64,000 bases of DNA from Gammaproteobacteria bacterium (GCA_016209015.1 JACQWY010000047.1:1-64000), one strand, 5' to 3'; shown: positions 36,148-47,003, numbered from the stretch's first letter. The notes: generated by a model not told the origin, from the sequence alone. Program-made: numbers and translations.

Positions 36148-36660
36148 GCTTTCACGCCAAATTCAGTAGAAGTCTGCGAACGCTTCGTAACCAAGCACCA
36201 CTAAAGAGCTTTTCATAAAAGGTGCCCTTTTTTAATGCGGCGCCACAATGCTTTGGGACGCCGAAACGTATCGCTACGCAACATACTTGTATGCTTTTTA
36301 CAACACCAAGGGCATGCGATTCCGGAGCGGGAGGCGACCTCCGCGCCCGGTGTGCATCTTCGCGTGAAGGAACCACCCCAGGCTGCCTGGTGGTTGCCAA
36401 GCAATTCGTGTGCCATCGCCTCGAGGAGGCGCCTGAGCTGGAAGGAATCTCAACATCCTTCAGCAAGCCGCTGAGCACGCGAGGATGCTGTGCTGGGACA
36501 CGACTATTCGACAGATCCGACGGCTCGTTGAATGATGCGATGAAAGTGATACGGCGGGCTGATTTGCCCGGCTTTCGTGCTGGGACGAGCCAAGATGATG
36601 CATACGACCACCGGCGGACGGCTGCCGCGACCGTTTGTCACGCCGCCGCAACAACGCCAA

Positions 36661-36697
36661 GGACGTGAGGCTCGGCACTTGTCCCAGCCTCACGTCC
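36661..36697 (-). terminator. Terminator hairpin after amtB
   Basis: A perfect 12-bp inverted repeat GGACGTGAGGCT/AGCCTCACGTCC with a 13-nt loop lies 7 bp past the amtB stop. On the - strand it is followed by a mildly T-rich stretch. Confidence 0.7.
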
Positions 36698-36704
36698 CGA
36701 GTGC

Positions 36705-38003
36705 TTACAAGATGTAGGCACGTTCCCCGTGATCCGCCAGATCCAGGCCCTCTGTCTCCTCATCGGCGGCCACGCGAAGTCCGATCGTCGCATCGATGGC
36801 TTTCAAAATCGCAAAGGTCAACGCTGCGCACCATGCGAGCGTGGCCAGCACCCCCAGTGTCTGAATCCCGACTTGGTGGAGCATGGTCGTCTCGCCCGCG
36901 AAGCCTACGCCGCCGAGTTCCCGGGCGGCGAAAACCCCTGCCGCAAGGGTGCCGATGATTCCCCCGACGCCGTGAACGGGGAAGACGTCCAGAGAATCGT
37001 CGATGATCAGCACCCGTTTGATCATATGAGTCGCCGTATAGCAGATGAAACCGGCCGCCAAGCCGATGGCAATTGCACCGGCGGGACCGACATAACCCGA
37101 GGCCGGCGTGATGGTGCCGAGACCGGCGACCATCCCCGTGACGATACCGAGCACGCTCGGTTTGCCATATCGATACCACTCTATCGCCATCCACGCCACC
37201 GAGCCGGAAGCAGCCGACAAGTGAGTCACCAACATCGCCATCCCGGCATTGCCATTCGCGGCGACCGCGCTGCCCGCATTGAACCCGAACCAGCCCACCC
37301 ACAGCATCGCGGCCCCGGCTACCGTGAGCGTCATGTTGTGCGGAGGCATGGCGGTATGCGGGAAGCCTCGTCGATTCCCGAGGACCAGCGCTGCGACGAC
37401 GGCGCCGACGCCGGCATTGATGTGAACGACCGTTCCACCGGCGAAATCCAGCAATCCGAGCTTCGCCAGCCATCCACCGCCCCACACCCAATGACACACG
37501 GGAAGGTAGACGGCGAGGAGCCAGAGAATGCTGAATGCGATCACTGCGGAGAACCGCATCCGCTCTGCGACTCCTCCAATGACGAGCGCCGGAGTGATGA
37601 TCGCGAACGTCATTTGGAACATGGCGAATACGGTTTCGGGAATCGTGCCTACGACGCTCTCGCGCGTGACGTCGGCCATGAACCAGTGACCACTGCCGAG
37701 CCACGCTTGCGCGGCGCCGCCATCGCCGAACGCGAAGCCATAGCCGCAGATGAACCAGACCAGTGTCGTCAGGCAGGTGATGGCGAAGCACTGCATCAGG
37801 ATGGACAGCGCATTCTTGCTTCGGACCAGGCCGCCGTAGAAAAACGCGAGACCCGGCAACGTCATGAATAACACGAGCGCGGTGGCTACGAGCATCCACG
37901 CCGTATCGCCCGCATTCGTGGCCGGCAGTTCTGCGCCCCACGCGGACGCACTCGCGCCGAGCATCGTCGCGGTGCACGCGACGTTGTGCTTCTTGTAGTT
38001 CAA
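36705..38003 (-). CDS. amtB: Ammonium transporter AmtB
   Basis: The 432 residues have a cleavable signal-like N-terminus ending about residue 24 and eleven predicted membrane helices. Amt motifs are GLAFFYGGLVRSKNALS, the first pore His in VVHINAGVGA and the second in FPVHGVGGIIGT, plus DDSLDVF. It conducts ammonium and is gated by GlnK. It is separated from glnK by 444 bp holding a terminator and a sigma-54 promoter, so it forms its own transcript, unlike the usual glnK-amtB operon. Confidence 0.95.
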   Translation of the reverse strand: MNYKKHNVACTATMLGASASAWGAELPATNAGDTAWMLVATALVLFMTLPGLAFFYGGLVRSKNALSILMQCFAITCLTTLVWFICGYGFAFGDGGAAQAWLGSGHWFMADVTRESVVGTIPETVFAMFQMTFAIITPALVIGGVAERMRFSAVIAFSILWLLAVYLPVCHWVWGGGWLAKLGLLDFAGGTVVHINAGVGAVVAALVLGNRRGFPHTAMPPHNMTLTVAGAAMLWVGWFGFNAGSAVAANGNAGMAMLVTHLSAASGSVAWMAIEWYRYGKPSVLGIVTGMVAGLGTITPASGYVGPAGAIAIGLAAGFICYTATHMIKRVLIIDDSLDVFPVHGVGGIIGTLAAGVFAARELGGVGFAGETTMLHQVGIQTLGVLATLAWCAALTFAILKAIDATIGLRVAADEETEGLDLADHGERAYIL

Positions 38004-38190
38004 GGTTTTTTCTCCCCTTGGGATGTATCGCCGGCAAGCGCGCGGGGCGGTGCGCCTGCTCCGGTCGTCATCCCTCAGTCGTGGCTTTCGGACGGTGCAT
38101 CTCGTCCCCTGGCCGCGCGTATAGCGAAGTTTCGCGTGGCCGAGTTACGCGATTGTGCTGCATTGAAGGTCATTCGCCCCAATATAGTGC

Positions 38191-38206
38191 TGCAGAATCC
38201 GTGCCA
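38191..38206 (-). promoter_or_regulatory. Sigma-54 (-24/-12) promoter upstream of amtB
   Basis: The - strand reads TGGCACGGATTCTGCA, matching TGGCACG-N4-TTGCA at every conserved position but one (C for the first T of TTGC). GG and GC spacing is exact. Nitrogen control of amtB by NtrC/sigma-54 is established in many proteobacteria. Confidence 0.75.
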
Positions 38207-38404
38207 CGGGCCGAACTACGCCATTTTCAGCGGCTTGCACAACCTTGCGAGCGACTACAACCGTCATCGTGCGATTTATCGCTCCAATTGAGTGCTTTCA
38301 AAACGGGAAACGCCCACTTGGAGAGCGATTTTCGGCGTGCGCCAGAATGCGCGGGCAGCATTTCACCGCGCGAGTAACGGGGCAGAACCAGGAGCTACCG
38401 GAAA

Positions 38405-38437
38405 CCCCGGCGTGTCGCGGCGACGAGCACGCCGGGG
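38405..38437 (-). terminator. Terminator hairpin after glnK
   Basis: A perfect 10-bp stem CCCCGGCGTG/CACGCCGGGG with a 13-nt loop lies 10 bp past the glnK stop. It is followed on the - strand by TTTCC. Confidence 0.65.
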
Positions 38438-38447
38438 GGAAGAGAAT

Positions 38448-39256
<809 letters not shown>

Positions 39257-39502
39257 ATGGACGCCCGCAAGCTCGAGGATCTCGCCGAGCACATCCGCAA
39301 TCTGCTTCCGAGCGGCGCCTCGGAACTGCGCGACGAAGTGAAGATGAACCTCCGTGCCGCGTTCGGCGCAGCGCTCGCGCGCATGGATCTCGTGACACGC
39401 GAAGAATTCGACGCTCAGAGTGCACTGCTCGCGAGAACCCGCGAGCGCCTCGAAAAGCTCGAAGCGACCGTGCAGGAGTTGGAGCGTCGCGCGTCGGTCT
39501 GA
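39257..39502 (+). CDS. ubiK: Ubiquinone biosynthesis accessory factor UbiK (BMFP family)
   Basis: The 81-residue product MDARKLEDLAEHIRNLLPSG has the YqiC/BMFP layout: an amphipathic N-terminal helix and a C-terminal coiled coil (about 45-78, LARTRERLEKLEATVQELE). UbiK binds UbiJ and lipids in ubiquinone synthesis. GAGGAG lies 12 nt before the ATG and 9 nt before an in-frame GTG (39254), so either start is possible. Confidence 0.88.
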   Translation: MDARKLEDLAEHIRNLLPSGASELRDEVKMNLRAAFGAALARMDLVTREEFDAQSALLARTRERLEKLEATVQELERRASV

Positions 39503-39693
39503 GCGCTGGCCCGGCATGCGCGCCGTGCGCGTTTGCCGACGCGTCGCAAGGTCGGTGAATGACGCTCCGGCACGACGCCCGGTCTGCGGGGGCGCCGTCC
39601 CCGGTCGCGACGGATGCGCCGGAACCCAGCCGATCCCGCTCGGCATTGTCCACACTGCGGCGACAGGACGTTGCCGCGACAGAGGAGAAAGGG

Positions 39694-41211
39694 ATGTCTC
39701 TCGCAGTCGCCTACAGCAGGGCGCGCGACGGTTTGCGCGCACCCCTCGTCAGTATCGAAACCCACCTCACGAACGGCCTTCCGGCGTTCAATCTCGTCGG
39801 CTTGGCAGAAGCCGCGGTCAAGGAAAGCCGCGAAAGGGTGCGCTCGGCCATCCTGAATTCAGGATTCGAGTTTCCGGGCCGGCGCATCACGGTCAATCTC
39901 GCGCCCGCCGACCTGCCGAAAGAAGGCACACGGTTCGACCTCGCGATCGCTCTCGGCATTCTCGCCGCTTCAGGGCAGATACCCGCGGCGCGCCTGCAGG
40001 ACGTGGAATGCGTGGCGGAGCTCGCGCTCTCGGGAGAGCTGCGCCCCGTACGCGCCGTGCTGCCCGCGGCGCTCGCGACACGCGCGGCGGTCCGCGAGCT
40101 GGTCGTCGCGGCGGAGGATGCCGGCGAAGCCTCGCTCGTGGACGACCTCGTGGCGTATGGCGCGCCGACCCTGACCGCGGCGTGCGGACACCTGATCGGC
40201 ACCGCGCCGCTGCTGCGCTTGCAGCCGTTGCGCGGCGAGCGAGCCATCGACAATCCCGACGCGCCTGATCTGGCCGATGTGTTCGGCCAGTATCGCGCGA
40301 AACGTGCGCTCGAAGTGGCGGCGGCCGGGGGGCATCACCTGCTCCTCGTCGGTCCGCCCGGCACGGGGAAGACGATGCTCGCGATGCGTCTGCCCGGCCT
40401 GCTCCCGCCGCTCACTGACGAGGAGGCTTTCGAATCGGCCGCCGTCCGCTCGCTCGCGGTCCAGGGCTTCGACGTCGCGGCCTGGCATCACCGTCCGTTT
40501 CGTGCACCACATCATACGAGCTCGGCAGCGGCGATCATCGGAGGCGGAGCCATTCCGCGTCCCGGCGAAGTCTCGCTCGCGCATCATGGCGTGCTCTTCC
40601 TCGACGAACTGCCGGAATTCGACAGGCGGGTGCTCGAAGTGCTGCGCGAGCCGCTCGAAACACGCCACGTCACCGTCTCGCGCGCGGCGCGCCAGGCGGA
40701 ATTTCCCGCCGGCTTCCAGCTCGTCTGCGCGATGAACCCCTGTCCCTGCGGATACGACGGGGACTCGTCGGGCCGTTGCCGATGTCACGGCGACGCGATC
40801 AAGCGCTACCGCGAAAGAATCTCCGGACCGCTCCTCGATCGCATCGATCTCCAAATCGAAGTGCCGCGACAGGCCGACTGGAGCCATCAGCATCAGCATG
40901 CGCGCGGCGAATCGAGCGCCGATGTGCGCAGGCGCGTGGCCGCCGCTCGTGCCGTACAGATCGCGCGTCAGGGATATGTGAACCAGCGGCTCAGCACCCG
41001 CGAGCTGCAACGCGTCGCCACGCTCGACGAACCCGGTTGGCGTCTGCTCGAGGCGGCCGTGCAACGCTTCGGACTCAGTGCGCGGGGTTACCACCGCATC
41101 CTCAAGCTCGCGCGCACGCTCGCCGATCTCGAGGCCCGCAGTGCCATCGTCACGGACGATCTCGCCGAAGCATTGAGCCTGCGTTGCCTCGAGCGATCGG
41201 CTTCCCGCTGA
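39694..41211 (+). CDS. comM: ComM/YifB-type Mg chelatase-like AAA+ ATPase
   Basis: The ATG at 39694 follows AGAGGAG and gives 505 residues. An N-terminal Lon-protease-like fold (about 15-175) precedes the AAA+ module with GPPGTGKTM, FLDELPEF and MNPCPCGY followed by a zinc-like Cys/His cluster. ComM is a hexameric branch-migration helicase used in natural transformation. No other competence gene is in the window. Confidence 0.95.
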   Translation: MSLAVAYSRARDGLRAPLVSIETHLTNGLPAFNLVGLAEAAVKESRERVRSAILNSGFEFPGRRITVNLAPADLPKEGTRFDLAIALGILAASGQIPAARLQDVECVAELALSGELRPVRAVLPAALATRAAVRELVVAAEDAGEASLVDDLVAYGAPTLTAACGHLIGTAPLLRLQPLRGERAIDNPDAPDLADVFGQYRAKRALEVAAAGGHHLLLVGPPGTGKTMLAMRLPGLLPPLTDEEAFESAAVRSLAVQGFDVAAWHHRPFRAPHHTSSAAAIIGGGAIPRPGEVSLAHHGVLFLDELPEFDRRVLEVLREPLETRHVTVSRAARQAEFPAGFQLVCAMNPCPCGYDGDSSGRCRCHGDAIKRYRERISGPLLDRIDLQIEVPRQADWSHQHQHARGESSADVRRRVAAARAVQIARQGYVNQRLSTRELQRVATLDEPGWRLLEAAVQRFGLSARGYHRILKLARTLADLEARSAIVTDDLAEALSLRCLERSASR

Positions 41212-41393
41212 ATCCCCTGCGACACCGGCCGCCGATGACTTTACCCGCCGGCCGCGCTTGCCTTAGAGTCGCCGGACGGGTGCGGCCGCGCCGCACCGGT
41301 GGGCGCCGACGAAGGAGCGTCGGCGTAACACGGCAACGGACGGGCGCCCGCATGACGGCTCGCAGGAACGCGCGCCGCGCAAGAGCCGGGTGC

Positions 41394-41786
41394 ATGGCAG
41401 ACATCGTGAGCGAAGCGACATATCAAATCACCGTCGGCGTGAGCACGACTTACGTCGAGGACCAGTCACAACCCGAGCAGAACCGCTACGTGTTCGCGTA
41501 TACCGTCACGCTCAGGAATACCGGCCGCACCGCGGCCCAGCTCATGACCCGGCACTGGATCATCACCGACGCAACGGGCCAGGTTCAGGAAGTGCGTGGC
41601 GACGGCGTCGTCGGGGAACAGCCGCGCCTGGAGCCCGGCGAATCCTACCGCTACACCAGCGGTGCCGTGATCGAAACGCCGGTCGGCACCATGACGGGCA
41701 GTTATCACATGATCGCGGACGACGGTGTCGGCTTCGAGGCACCGATTCCGATGTTCCGGCTCTCCGTGCCGAACGTTCTGCACTGA
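41394..41786 (+). CDS. apaG: ApaG family protein
   Basis: The 130 residues match ApaG (DUF525): [41 protein letters not shown] and [20 protein letters not shown]. The fold is fibronectin III-like. Its biochemical role is unknown. It is paired with apaH 14 bp downstream, as in other gammaproteobacteria. Confidence 0.95.
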   Translation: MADIVSEATYQITVGVSTTYVEDQSQPEQNRYVFAYTVTLRNTGRTAAQLMTRHWIITDATGQVQEVRGDGVVGEQPRLEPGESYRYTSGAVIETPVGTMTGSYHMIADDGVGFEAPIPMFRLSVPNVLH

Positions 41787-41800
41787 ACGCCGCGCGCGAC

Positions 41801-42646
41801 GTGGCGACCTACGCGATCGGCGATCTGCAGGGCTGCTACGACGAGTTGCAGGCATTGCTCGTCGCTTGCGGATTCGACGAGCGCCGCGACACGCTGTGGT
41901 TCGTCGGCGATCTCGTGAACCGCGGCCCAGCCTCGCTCGAGGTGCTGCGCTTCGTGCGTGCGCTCGGCGATCGCGCCGTCGTCGTGCTCGGCAACCATGA
42001 TCTGCACCTCGTCGCCTGCACGATGGTGCCGAATGCGCGCCCGAAAGCACGCGACACGCTCGACGCGGTGCTGGAAGCGCCGGATCGCAAGGAGCTCGTC
42101 GACTGGCTCCGCACGCGACCGCTCGCCCATCACGACGCGACTTTGGGATTTCTCATGGTCCACGCCGGCGTCGTGCCGCAATGGTCGGTCGAGCAGACGC
42201 TCGCGTGCGCGCGCGAGGTCGAGGCGGTGGTCGGCGGCGCGGACTGTCGCCCCTTCCTCGAACGCATGTACGGCGACGGTCCGGCACGGTGGGACGACGC
42301 CTTGCGCGGCGTGCAACGCCTGCGCTTCATCGTCAACTGTCTCACGCGCCTGCGCTACTGCTCGCGTGACGGTGAAATCGACCTGAAAGCGAAAGGCGCA
42401 CCCGGATCGCAGCCGGCGCGACTCCTGCCCTGGTATGCGCTGCCGACACGCGCGACGCGGACGGTGGACGTCGTCTTCGGCCATTGGTCGACGCTCCGGC
42501 TCTCCGCCGCAGAGGAGACCGCGCATCGCGTGCATGCGCTCGACACCGGTGCGGTGTGGGGCGGCGCGCTCACGGCGCTCAGACTCGAGGATCGCACCAC
42601 GTTCCAGGTGCCGAGCCGCACCGCCGTACCCATCGAGGGAGAATGA
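41801..42646 (+). CDS. apaH: Symmetrical diadenosine tetraphosphatase ApaH
   Basis: The GTG at 41801 starts [20 protein letters not shown] and gives 281 residues, the family length. The metallophosphatase motifs [19 protein letters not shown] and VHAG are complete. It splits Ap4A into two ADP and removes Np4N caps from RNA. No clear RBS precedes the GTG, consistent with coupling to apaG. Confidence 0.95.
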   Translation: MATYAIGDLQGCYDELQALLVACGFDERRDTLWFVGDLVNRGPASLEVLRFVRALGDRAVVVLGNHDLHLVACTMVPNARPKARDTLDAVLEAPDRKELVDWLRTRPLAHHDATLGFLMVHAGVVPQWSVEQTLACAREVEAVVGGADCRPFLERMYGDGPARWDDALRGVQRLRFIVNCLTRLRYCSRDGEIDLKAKGAPGSQPARLLPWYALPTRATRTVDVVFGHWSTLRLSAAEETAHRVHALDTGAVWGGALTALRLEDRTTFQVPSRTAVPIEGE

Positions 42647-42661
42647 ACGACGCGCGGCGCC

Positions 42662-43453
42662 CTAGTGGCCCTCGCCGTCGCGCGCGAGGGCGCCGGGGCG
42701 GGCATTCGCGAGTTCCCGAGCGACGTCGCTCTCGTCCTTCAACTGCACGCCGGAGAGCCGGCGCACGAACGCTGCCCGCAACAGCCACGCCAGTCTGAAC
42801 GCCGCCTCCGCAGGAGCGAGCCCGCCGGCCCGGATGTTCGACACGCAGTTCCGCTCCGCATCGCGCCGCCCGACGCGCGGGGCGTAGGTGAGGTAAGCGC
42901 CGAGGCTGTCGGGTGAGGACAGTCCGGGCCGCTCGCCGATCAACATGAGCACGGCGCGCGCACCGACGCTCTCCGCCACCTCGTCGCCGAGCGCGACACG
43001 GGCCTGCGCTGCGAGCACGATCGGTCCCAGCGTCCAGCCGCCGTCCTGCACGAGGCGGAGCAACGCCGCGACGAGCCCCGGCGCGTTCGCCGCGACGCCC
43101 GTCGACGACAAGCCGTCACCGATCACGATCAGCAACTCCCGCGGCTCCGGACAGGCGGCGACGACGCGTTCGCGCGAGGCTGCGGCGAGCCGCCGGCCGA
43201 GATCGGGCCGGCGCAGGTAGACGTCGCGATCCGGCGCCGCGCTCGCGACGTGCACGCAGCGCTGGCCGAGCGCCGCGAGGGCCGCTTCGAGGACGTCCCA
43301 CGCGAGCGGCGTTCTCACCGCGTCGCGGGCGAGCGCGTGCGCCATGGCGAAGTCGAGCACCGCGCGCGTGGTCTGTGCGGAGCCCGAGCGACCGAGGCCG
43401 ATGCGGGCGGCCGTGACGCCGCGCAGCGCGCGCCAGGCGTCTTCGGCGCTCAT
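42662..43453 (-). CDS. eutC: Ethanolamine ammonia-lyase small subunit
   Basis: The 263 residues show EutC motifs: ARIGLGRSGSAQTT, YLRRPDLGRRL, IVIGDGLSSTGVAANA, GERPGLSSPDSLGAYLTY and RNCVSNIR with the redox-sensitive Cys. Together with EutB it forms the adenosylcobalamin enzyme releasing ammonia and acetaldehyde. The start overlaps the eutB stop by 4 bp. Confidence 0.96.
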   Translation of the reverse strand: MSAEDAWRALRGVTAARIGLGRSGSAQTTRAVLDFAMAHALARDAVRTPLAWDVLEAALAALGQRCVHVASAAPDRDVYLRRPDLGRRLAAASRERVVAACPEPRELLIVIGDGLSSTGVAANAPGLVAALLRLVQDGGWTLGPIVLAAQARVALGDEVAESVGARAVLMLIGERPGLSSPDSLGAYLTYAPRVGRRDAERNCVSNIRAGGLAPAEAAFRLAWLLRAAFVRRLSGVQLKDESDVARELANARPGALARDGEGH

Positions 43454-44835
43454 GGCGCGAGACCACCGACGTGTTCCAGCAGGCGCCGCGTCGGCGCCTC
43501 GGGCAACAGGCGTCCGGCGTCGTCGGCGATGCCCATGCGCGCGAGCCAGGCCGCGAACTCCGGCGCCGGCCGCAAGCTGAGAACGTCGCGCAGATAGAGC
43601 GCATCGTGGAACGAGGTCGACTGGTAGTTCAGCATGATGTCGTCCGCGCCCGGCACGCCCATGACGAACGTCACGCCCGCCGCGCCGAGCAGCGTCAGCA
43701 GCACGTCCATGTCGTCCTGATCCGCTTCGGCGTGATTCGTGTAGCAGACATCGCAGCCCATCGGCAGCCCGAGCAGCTTGCCGCAGAAGTGATCCTCGAG
43801 ACCGGCACGGATGATCTGCTTGCCGTCGTAGAGATACTCCGGCCCGATGAAGCCGACGACGGTATTCACGAGCAGGGGTGCGAAACGGCGTGCCACCGCA
43901 TAGGCGCGCGCCTCCAGCGTCTGCTGATCGACGCCATGGTGCGCGTCCGCCGACAGCGCCGAGCCCTGCCCCGTCTCGAAGTACATGACGTTGTCACCGA
44001 CGGTGCCGCGCCGCAGTGCGAGCGCAGCCGCGCGCGCTTCCTCGAGCAAGGCGAGCGTCACGCCGAACGAGGTGTTCACGGCCTGCGTGCCGCCGATGGA
44101 CTGAAAGACGAGATCGACCGGCGCGCCGCGCCCGATGGCCTCGAGCGTCGTCGTCACGTGCGTCAAAACGCAGCTCTGGGTCGGGATCGCGAAGCGCGCG
44201 ACGATGTCGTCCAGCATGCACAAGAGCTCGACGATCCTCCCGACGTTGTCGCTCGCGGGATTCACGCCGATGACGGCATCGCCGCAGCCGTAGAGCAGTC
44301 CATCGACGATCGAGGCCGCGATGCCGCGCCGATCGTCGGTCGGATGGTTCGGCTGCAAACGCACCGAGAGGCGGCCCGGCAAGCCTATCGAATTGCGGAA
44401 GCGCGTGACGAGGTGCACCTTGCGCGCAGCGAGGATCAGGTCCTGGTTGCGCATGATCTTCGAGACCGCCGCGACCATTTCCGGCGTGAGGCCCGGCGCG
44501 AGCGCGCCGAGCACGGCGCCGTCCACGGCGTCGGACAACAACCAGTCGCGGAAACCGCCGACGGTGAGATGCGAGACCGGCGCGAACGCCGCGGCATCGT
44601 GGCCGTCGATGATGAGCCGCGTGACCTCGTCCTCCTCGTAGGGCACGACCGCTTCGCAGAGGAAACGCGCGAGCGGGACGTCGGCAAGCGCCATCTTCGC
44701 CGCGACGTTCTCCGTCGCGGAGCGTGCCCCGATCCCGGCGAGCGCGTCGCCCGCCCGCGGCGGCGTGGCCTTCGCCAGCAGCTCTCTCAGGTCTGCAAAT
44801 TCGTACGAGACGTGATGCCAGCGCGCGCGATACAT
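43450..44835 (-). CDS. eutB: Ethanolamine ammonia-lyase large subunit
   Basis: The 461 residues match EutB: TRFRNSIGLPGRLSVRLQPNHPTDD, DAVIGVNPASDN, FQSIGGTQAVNTSFGV, FETGQGSALSADAHHGVDQQT and GLPMGCDVCYTNHAEADQDD. No eutA reactivase, transporter or microcompartment gene lies nearby. The enzyme may serve nitrogen scavenging rather than carbon growth (inference). No cobalamin riboswitch could be recognised in the 70 bp upstream. Confidence 0.96.
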   Translation of the reverse strand: MYRARWHHVSYEFADLRELLAKATPPRAGDALAGIGARSATENVAAKMALADVPLARFLCEAVVPYEEDEVTRLIIDGHDAAAFAPVSHLTVGGFRDWLLSDAVDGAVLGALAPGLTPEMVAAVSKIMRNQDLILAARKVHLVTRFRNSIGLPGRLSVRLQPNHPTDDRRGIAASIVDGLLYGCGDAVIGVNPASDNVGRIVELLCMLDDIVARFAIPTQSCVLTHVTTTLEAIGRGAPVDLVFQSIGGTQAVNTSFGVTLALLEEARAAALALRRGTVGDNVMYFETGQGSALSADAHHGVDQQTLEARAYAVARRFAPLLVNTVVGFIGPEYLYDGKQIIRAGLEDHFCGKLLGLPMGCDVCYTNHAEADQDDMDVLLTLLGAAGVTFVMGVPGADDIMLNYQSTSFHDALYLRDVLSLRPAPEFAAWLARMGIADDAGRLLPEAPTRRLLEHVGGLAP

Positions 44836-44905
44836 GGCGGCTCCCGCTTCATGACGAGGCCCGCACTATATAGCGCCGCGGGGTCCGCGTCCGCCGGCCC
44901 CGCGC

Positions 44906-45391
44906 TCAGCGGCGCGCGAGGACGACGAAGCTGTAGGCGTGCGCGTGGCGCCCGTCGGCCGGACGATCCTCGCGCGCGACTTCATGGAAGGCCGCGCGGT
45001 CGAACGCCGGAAAGACGGTGTCGCCGCCGACCGTCGCGTGCACTTCGGTCAGATAGATGCGCCCGGCGTGAGGCAACGCGGCGCGATAGAGCGCGACGCC
45101 GCCGATGACGAAGGCCGTCGGGACAGCCGCGACGAGCGCGAGCGCCGCGTCGAGCGAGCCGGCGGTCTCGCAACCGGGTGCCTCGTAGCCCGGCGTCGTA
45201 GTGACGACGATATTGCGACGACCCGGCAGCGGCCGGCCAATCGACTCGTACGTGCGGCGTCCCATGAGGATCGGGCTGCCCATCGTGATGGCCTTGAAGC
45301 GCTTCAGGTCCTCGGGCAGGTGCCAGGGCAGGCCGCCGTCGCGGCCGATCACGCCCTGATCATCCATCGCGACGACGAGACCGAGCTCCAC
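44906..45391 (-). CDS. folA: Dihydrofolate reductase
   Basis: The 161 residues begin MELGLVVAMDDQGVIGRDGGLPWHLPEDLKRF and contain GRRTYESIGRPLPGRRNIVV and the FVIGG cofactor motif. It regenerates tetrahydrofolate consumed by ThyA, encoded 8 bp upstream in the same operon. Confidence 0.96.
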   Translation of the reverse strand: MELGLVVAMDDQGVIGRDGGLPWHLPEDLKRFKAITMGSPILMGRRTYESIGRPLPGRRNIVVTTTPGYEAPGCETAGSLDAALALVAAVPTAFVIGGVALYRAALPHAGRIYLTEVHATVGGDTVFPAFDRAAFHEVAREDRPADGRHAHAYSFVVLARR

Positions 45392-45399
45392 GGCGTGCC

Positions 45400-46194
45400 C
45401 TAGACTGCGATCGGTGCGGCGATCGACGGATGCGCGGTATAGCCCTCGAGCACGAAGTCCTCGTACTCGAACTCGAAGAGCGAGCGCACGTCGGGATTGA
45501 GCTTCATCACGGGCAAGGCATGCGGCGTACGCGTGAGCTGGAGCTCGGCCTGCTCGAGATGATTGAGGTAGAGGTGCGCGTCACCGAGCACGTGCACGAG
45601 CTCGCCGGGCGCGAAGCCGCAGACCTGCGCCATCATCATCGTCAGCAGCGCATAGGAAGCGACGTTGAACGGCACCCCGAGGAAGATGTCGGCGCTGCGT
45701 TGATACATCAGGCACGACAGCCTGCCGTCCGCCACGTAGAACTGGAAGAGGCAGTGACAGGGCGCGAGCGCCATCGCACCCAGCTCGCCGACGTTCCACG
45801 CGCTCACGACGTGGCGCCGCGAATCGGGATCGCGTTTGAGGGCCGTGACGACTTCGCTCATCTGATCGATCACCCCGCCGTCCGCCGTGCGCCAGGAGCG
45901 CCACTGCGCGCCGTAGACCGGCCCGAGCTCGCCGCGCTCGTCGGCCCATTCGTCCCAGATCGTCACGCCATGCTCGCGCAGGTATTTCACGTTCGTCTCG
46001 CCGCGCAGGAACCACAGGAGCTCGTAGACGATGGACTTCAGGTGCAGCTTCTTCGTCGTCAGCAGCGGGAAGCCAGCGGCGAGATCGAAACGCATGGGAT
46101 AGCCGAGCACGCTCAGCGTTCCCGTACCCGTGCGGTCGCCCTTGCGCACACCGTGCTCGCGAACGTGCCGCAGCAGGTCGAGATAAACCTTCAT
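45400..46194 (-). CDS. thyA: Thymidylate synthase ThyA
   Basis: The ATG at 46194 gives 264 residues, the E. coli length, starting [11 protein letters not shown]. It has [31 protein letters not shown], the catalytic Cys in [13 protein letters not shown] and DAHLYLNH. It makes dTMP from dUMP. The ATG overlaps the lgt stop (ATGA). The longer frame to 47136 is the shadow of lgt. Confidence 0.97.
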   Translation of the reverse strand: MKVYLDLLRHVREHGVRKGDRTGTGTLSVLGYPMRFDLAAGFPLLTTKKLHLKSIVYELLWFLRGETNVKYLREHGVTIWDEWADERGELGPVYGAQWRSWRTADGGVIDQMSEVVTALKRDPDSRRHVVSAWNVGELGAMALAPCHCLFQFYVADGRLSCLMYQRSADIFLGVPFNVASYALLTMMMAQVCGFAPGELVHVLGDAHLYLNHLEQAELQLTRTPHALPVMKLNPDVRSLFEFEYEDFVLEGYTAHPSIAAPIAV

Positions 46195-47003
46195 GTCCTG
46201 ACCTCGCGCGCCGACGCGCCGTGTTTGAGACCGAAAGCGAGAATCGCGAGCCCGGCGAGGATCATGGGTGCGGACAGCAGCTGTCCCATGGTGAGCCAGC
46301 CCCAGGCGAGATAGCCGATGGGCGCATCCGGTTCGCGGATGAATTCGACGGCGAAGCGCGCGAGACCGTAGCCGATGAGGAACGCCGCGGAGACCACGGC
46401 ACGCGGCGGCCGCTTCGCACGCAGCACGTTCAGCACGACGAACAGCACGAGCCCTTCGAGTGCCGCCTCGTAGAGCTGCGAGGGATGGCGCGGCACCCCG
46501 CCCGCCGTCGGGTTCGTGAAGACGACGCCCCACGGCAGGGTCGTCGGCGCACCCCACAGCTCCTGGTTCACGAAATTCGCGATGCGTCCCGTCAGGAGAC
46601 CGAGCGGCACGACCGGCACGACGAAGTCCGTCGCCTCGAAGAACGCATGCCCACGGCGATGCGCGTACCAGCCCATTGCCGTGACGAAGCCGAGCACGCC
46701 GCCGTGGAACGACATCCCGCCGTGCCACACCGCGAACGCTTCGAGCGGATTCGCGAGCACCGCCCCGAGGTTGTAGAACAGCACATAACCGACGCGTCCG
46801 CCGAGCACGGCGCCGAGCGCGCTGTAGAAGACGAGATCCGATACCTCCTCGACCGTCCAGCCGCCGGCGTCGCCGCGCGCGGCGCGTCGGTGCAGCAGCC
46901 ACCAGCCGAGGCCGATGCCGACCACGTAGGCGAGACCGTACCAGTGGACTGCGAGCGGGCCGATCCGGACGGCGACGGGATCGATGTCGGGGAAGGTCAG
47001 CAT
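46191..47003 (-). CDS. lgt: Prolipoprotein diacylglyceryl transferase
   Basis: The 270-residue membrane protein has about seven helices and Lgt signatures: [32 protein letters not shown] and the C-terminal REPD. It adds diacylglycerol to lipoprotein precursors such as the PqiC-like lipoprotein here. lgt-thyA-folA is a conserved order. Confidence 0.96.
   Translation of the reverse strand: MLTFPDIDPVAVRIGPLAVHWYGLAYVVGIGLGWWLLHRRAARGDAGGWTVEEVSDLVFYSALGAVLGGRVGYVLFYNLGAVLANPLEAFAVWHGGMSFHGGVLGFVTAMGWYAHRRGHAFFEATDFVVPVVPLGLLTGRIANFVNQELWGAPTTLPWGVVFTNPTAGGVPRHPSQLYEAALEGLVLFVVLNVLRAKRPPRAVVSAAFLIGYGLARFAVEFIREPDAPIGYLAWGWLTMGQLLSAPMILAGLAILAFGLKHGASAREVRT

Larger units (their letters stand above)
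36027..36704. other. 678-bp region between porin and amtB genes
   Basis: It contains the porin promoter (36119-36147) and, at the other end, the amtB terminator (36661-36697). The first 220 bp are AT-rich relative to the genome. Short open frames of 60-150 codons in the middle (36152-36668) have no family features, no good RBS and biased composition. I call no gene. Confidence 0.5.
38004..38447. other. Intergenic region between amtB and glnK
   Basis: The 444 bp contain the sigma-54 promoter of amtB (38191-38206) and the glnK terminator (38405-38437). The amtB leader would be about 175 nt, unusually long. NtrC sites were looked for upstream of 38206; only half-site-like TGCAC (38237 area) was seen. 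Confidence 0.5.

Noticed and set aside
36027-36250. Sigma-54 promoter for the TorF porin
   Set aside because: A GGGCACC element was found near 36220 but the -12 GC is missing, whereas a good sigma-70 promoter exists at 36119-36147.
36152-36668. Short frames (60-150 codons) between porin and amtB genes
   Set aside because: No RBS, no domain and Arg/Cys/Ser-rich random-like composition.
44836-44905. Cobalamin riboswitch upstream of eutB
   Set aside because: The 70-bp gap is too short and lacks the B12-box core. Only a TATAGT-like -10 was seen.
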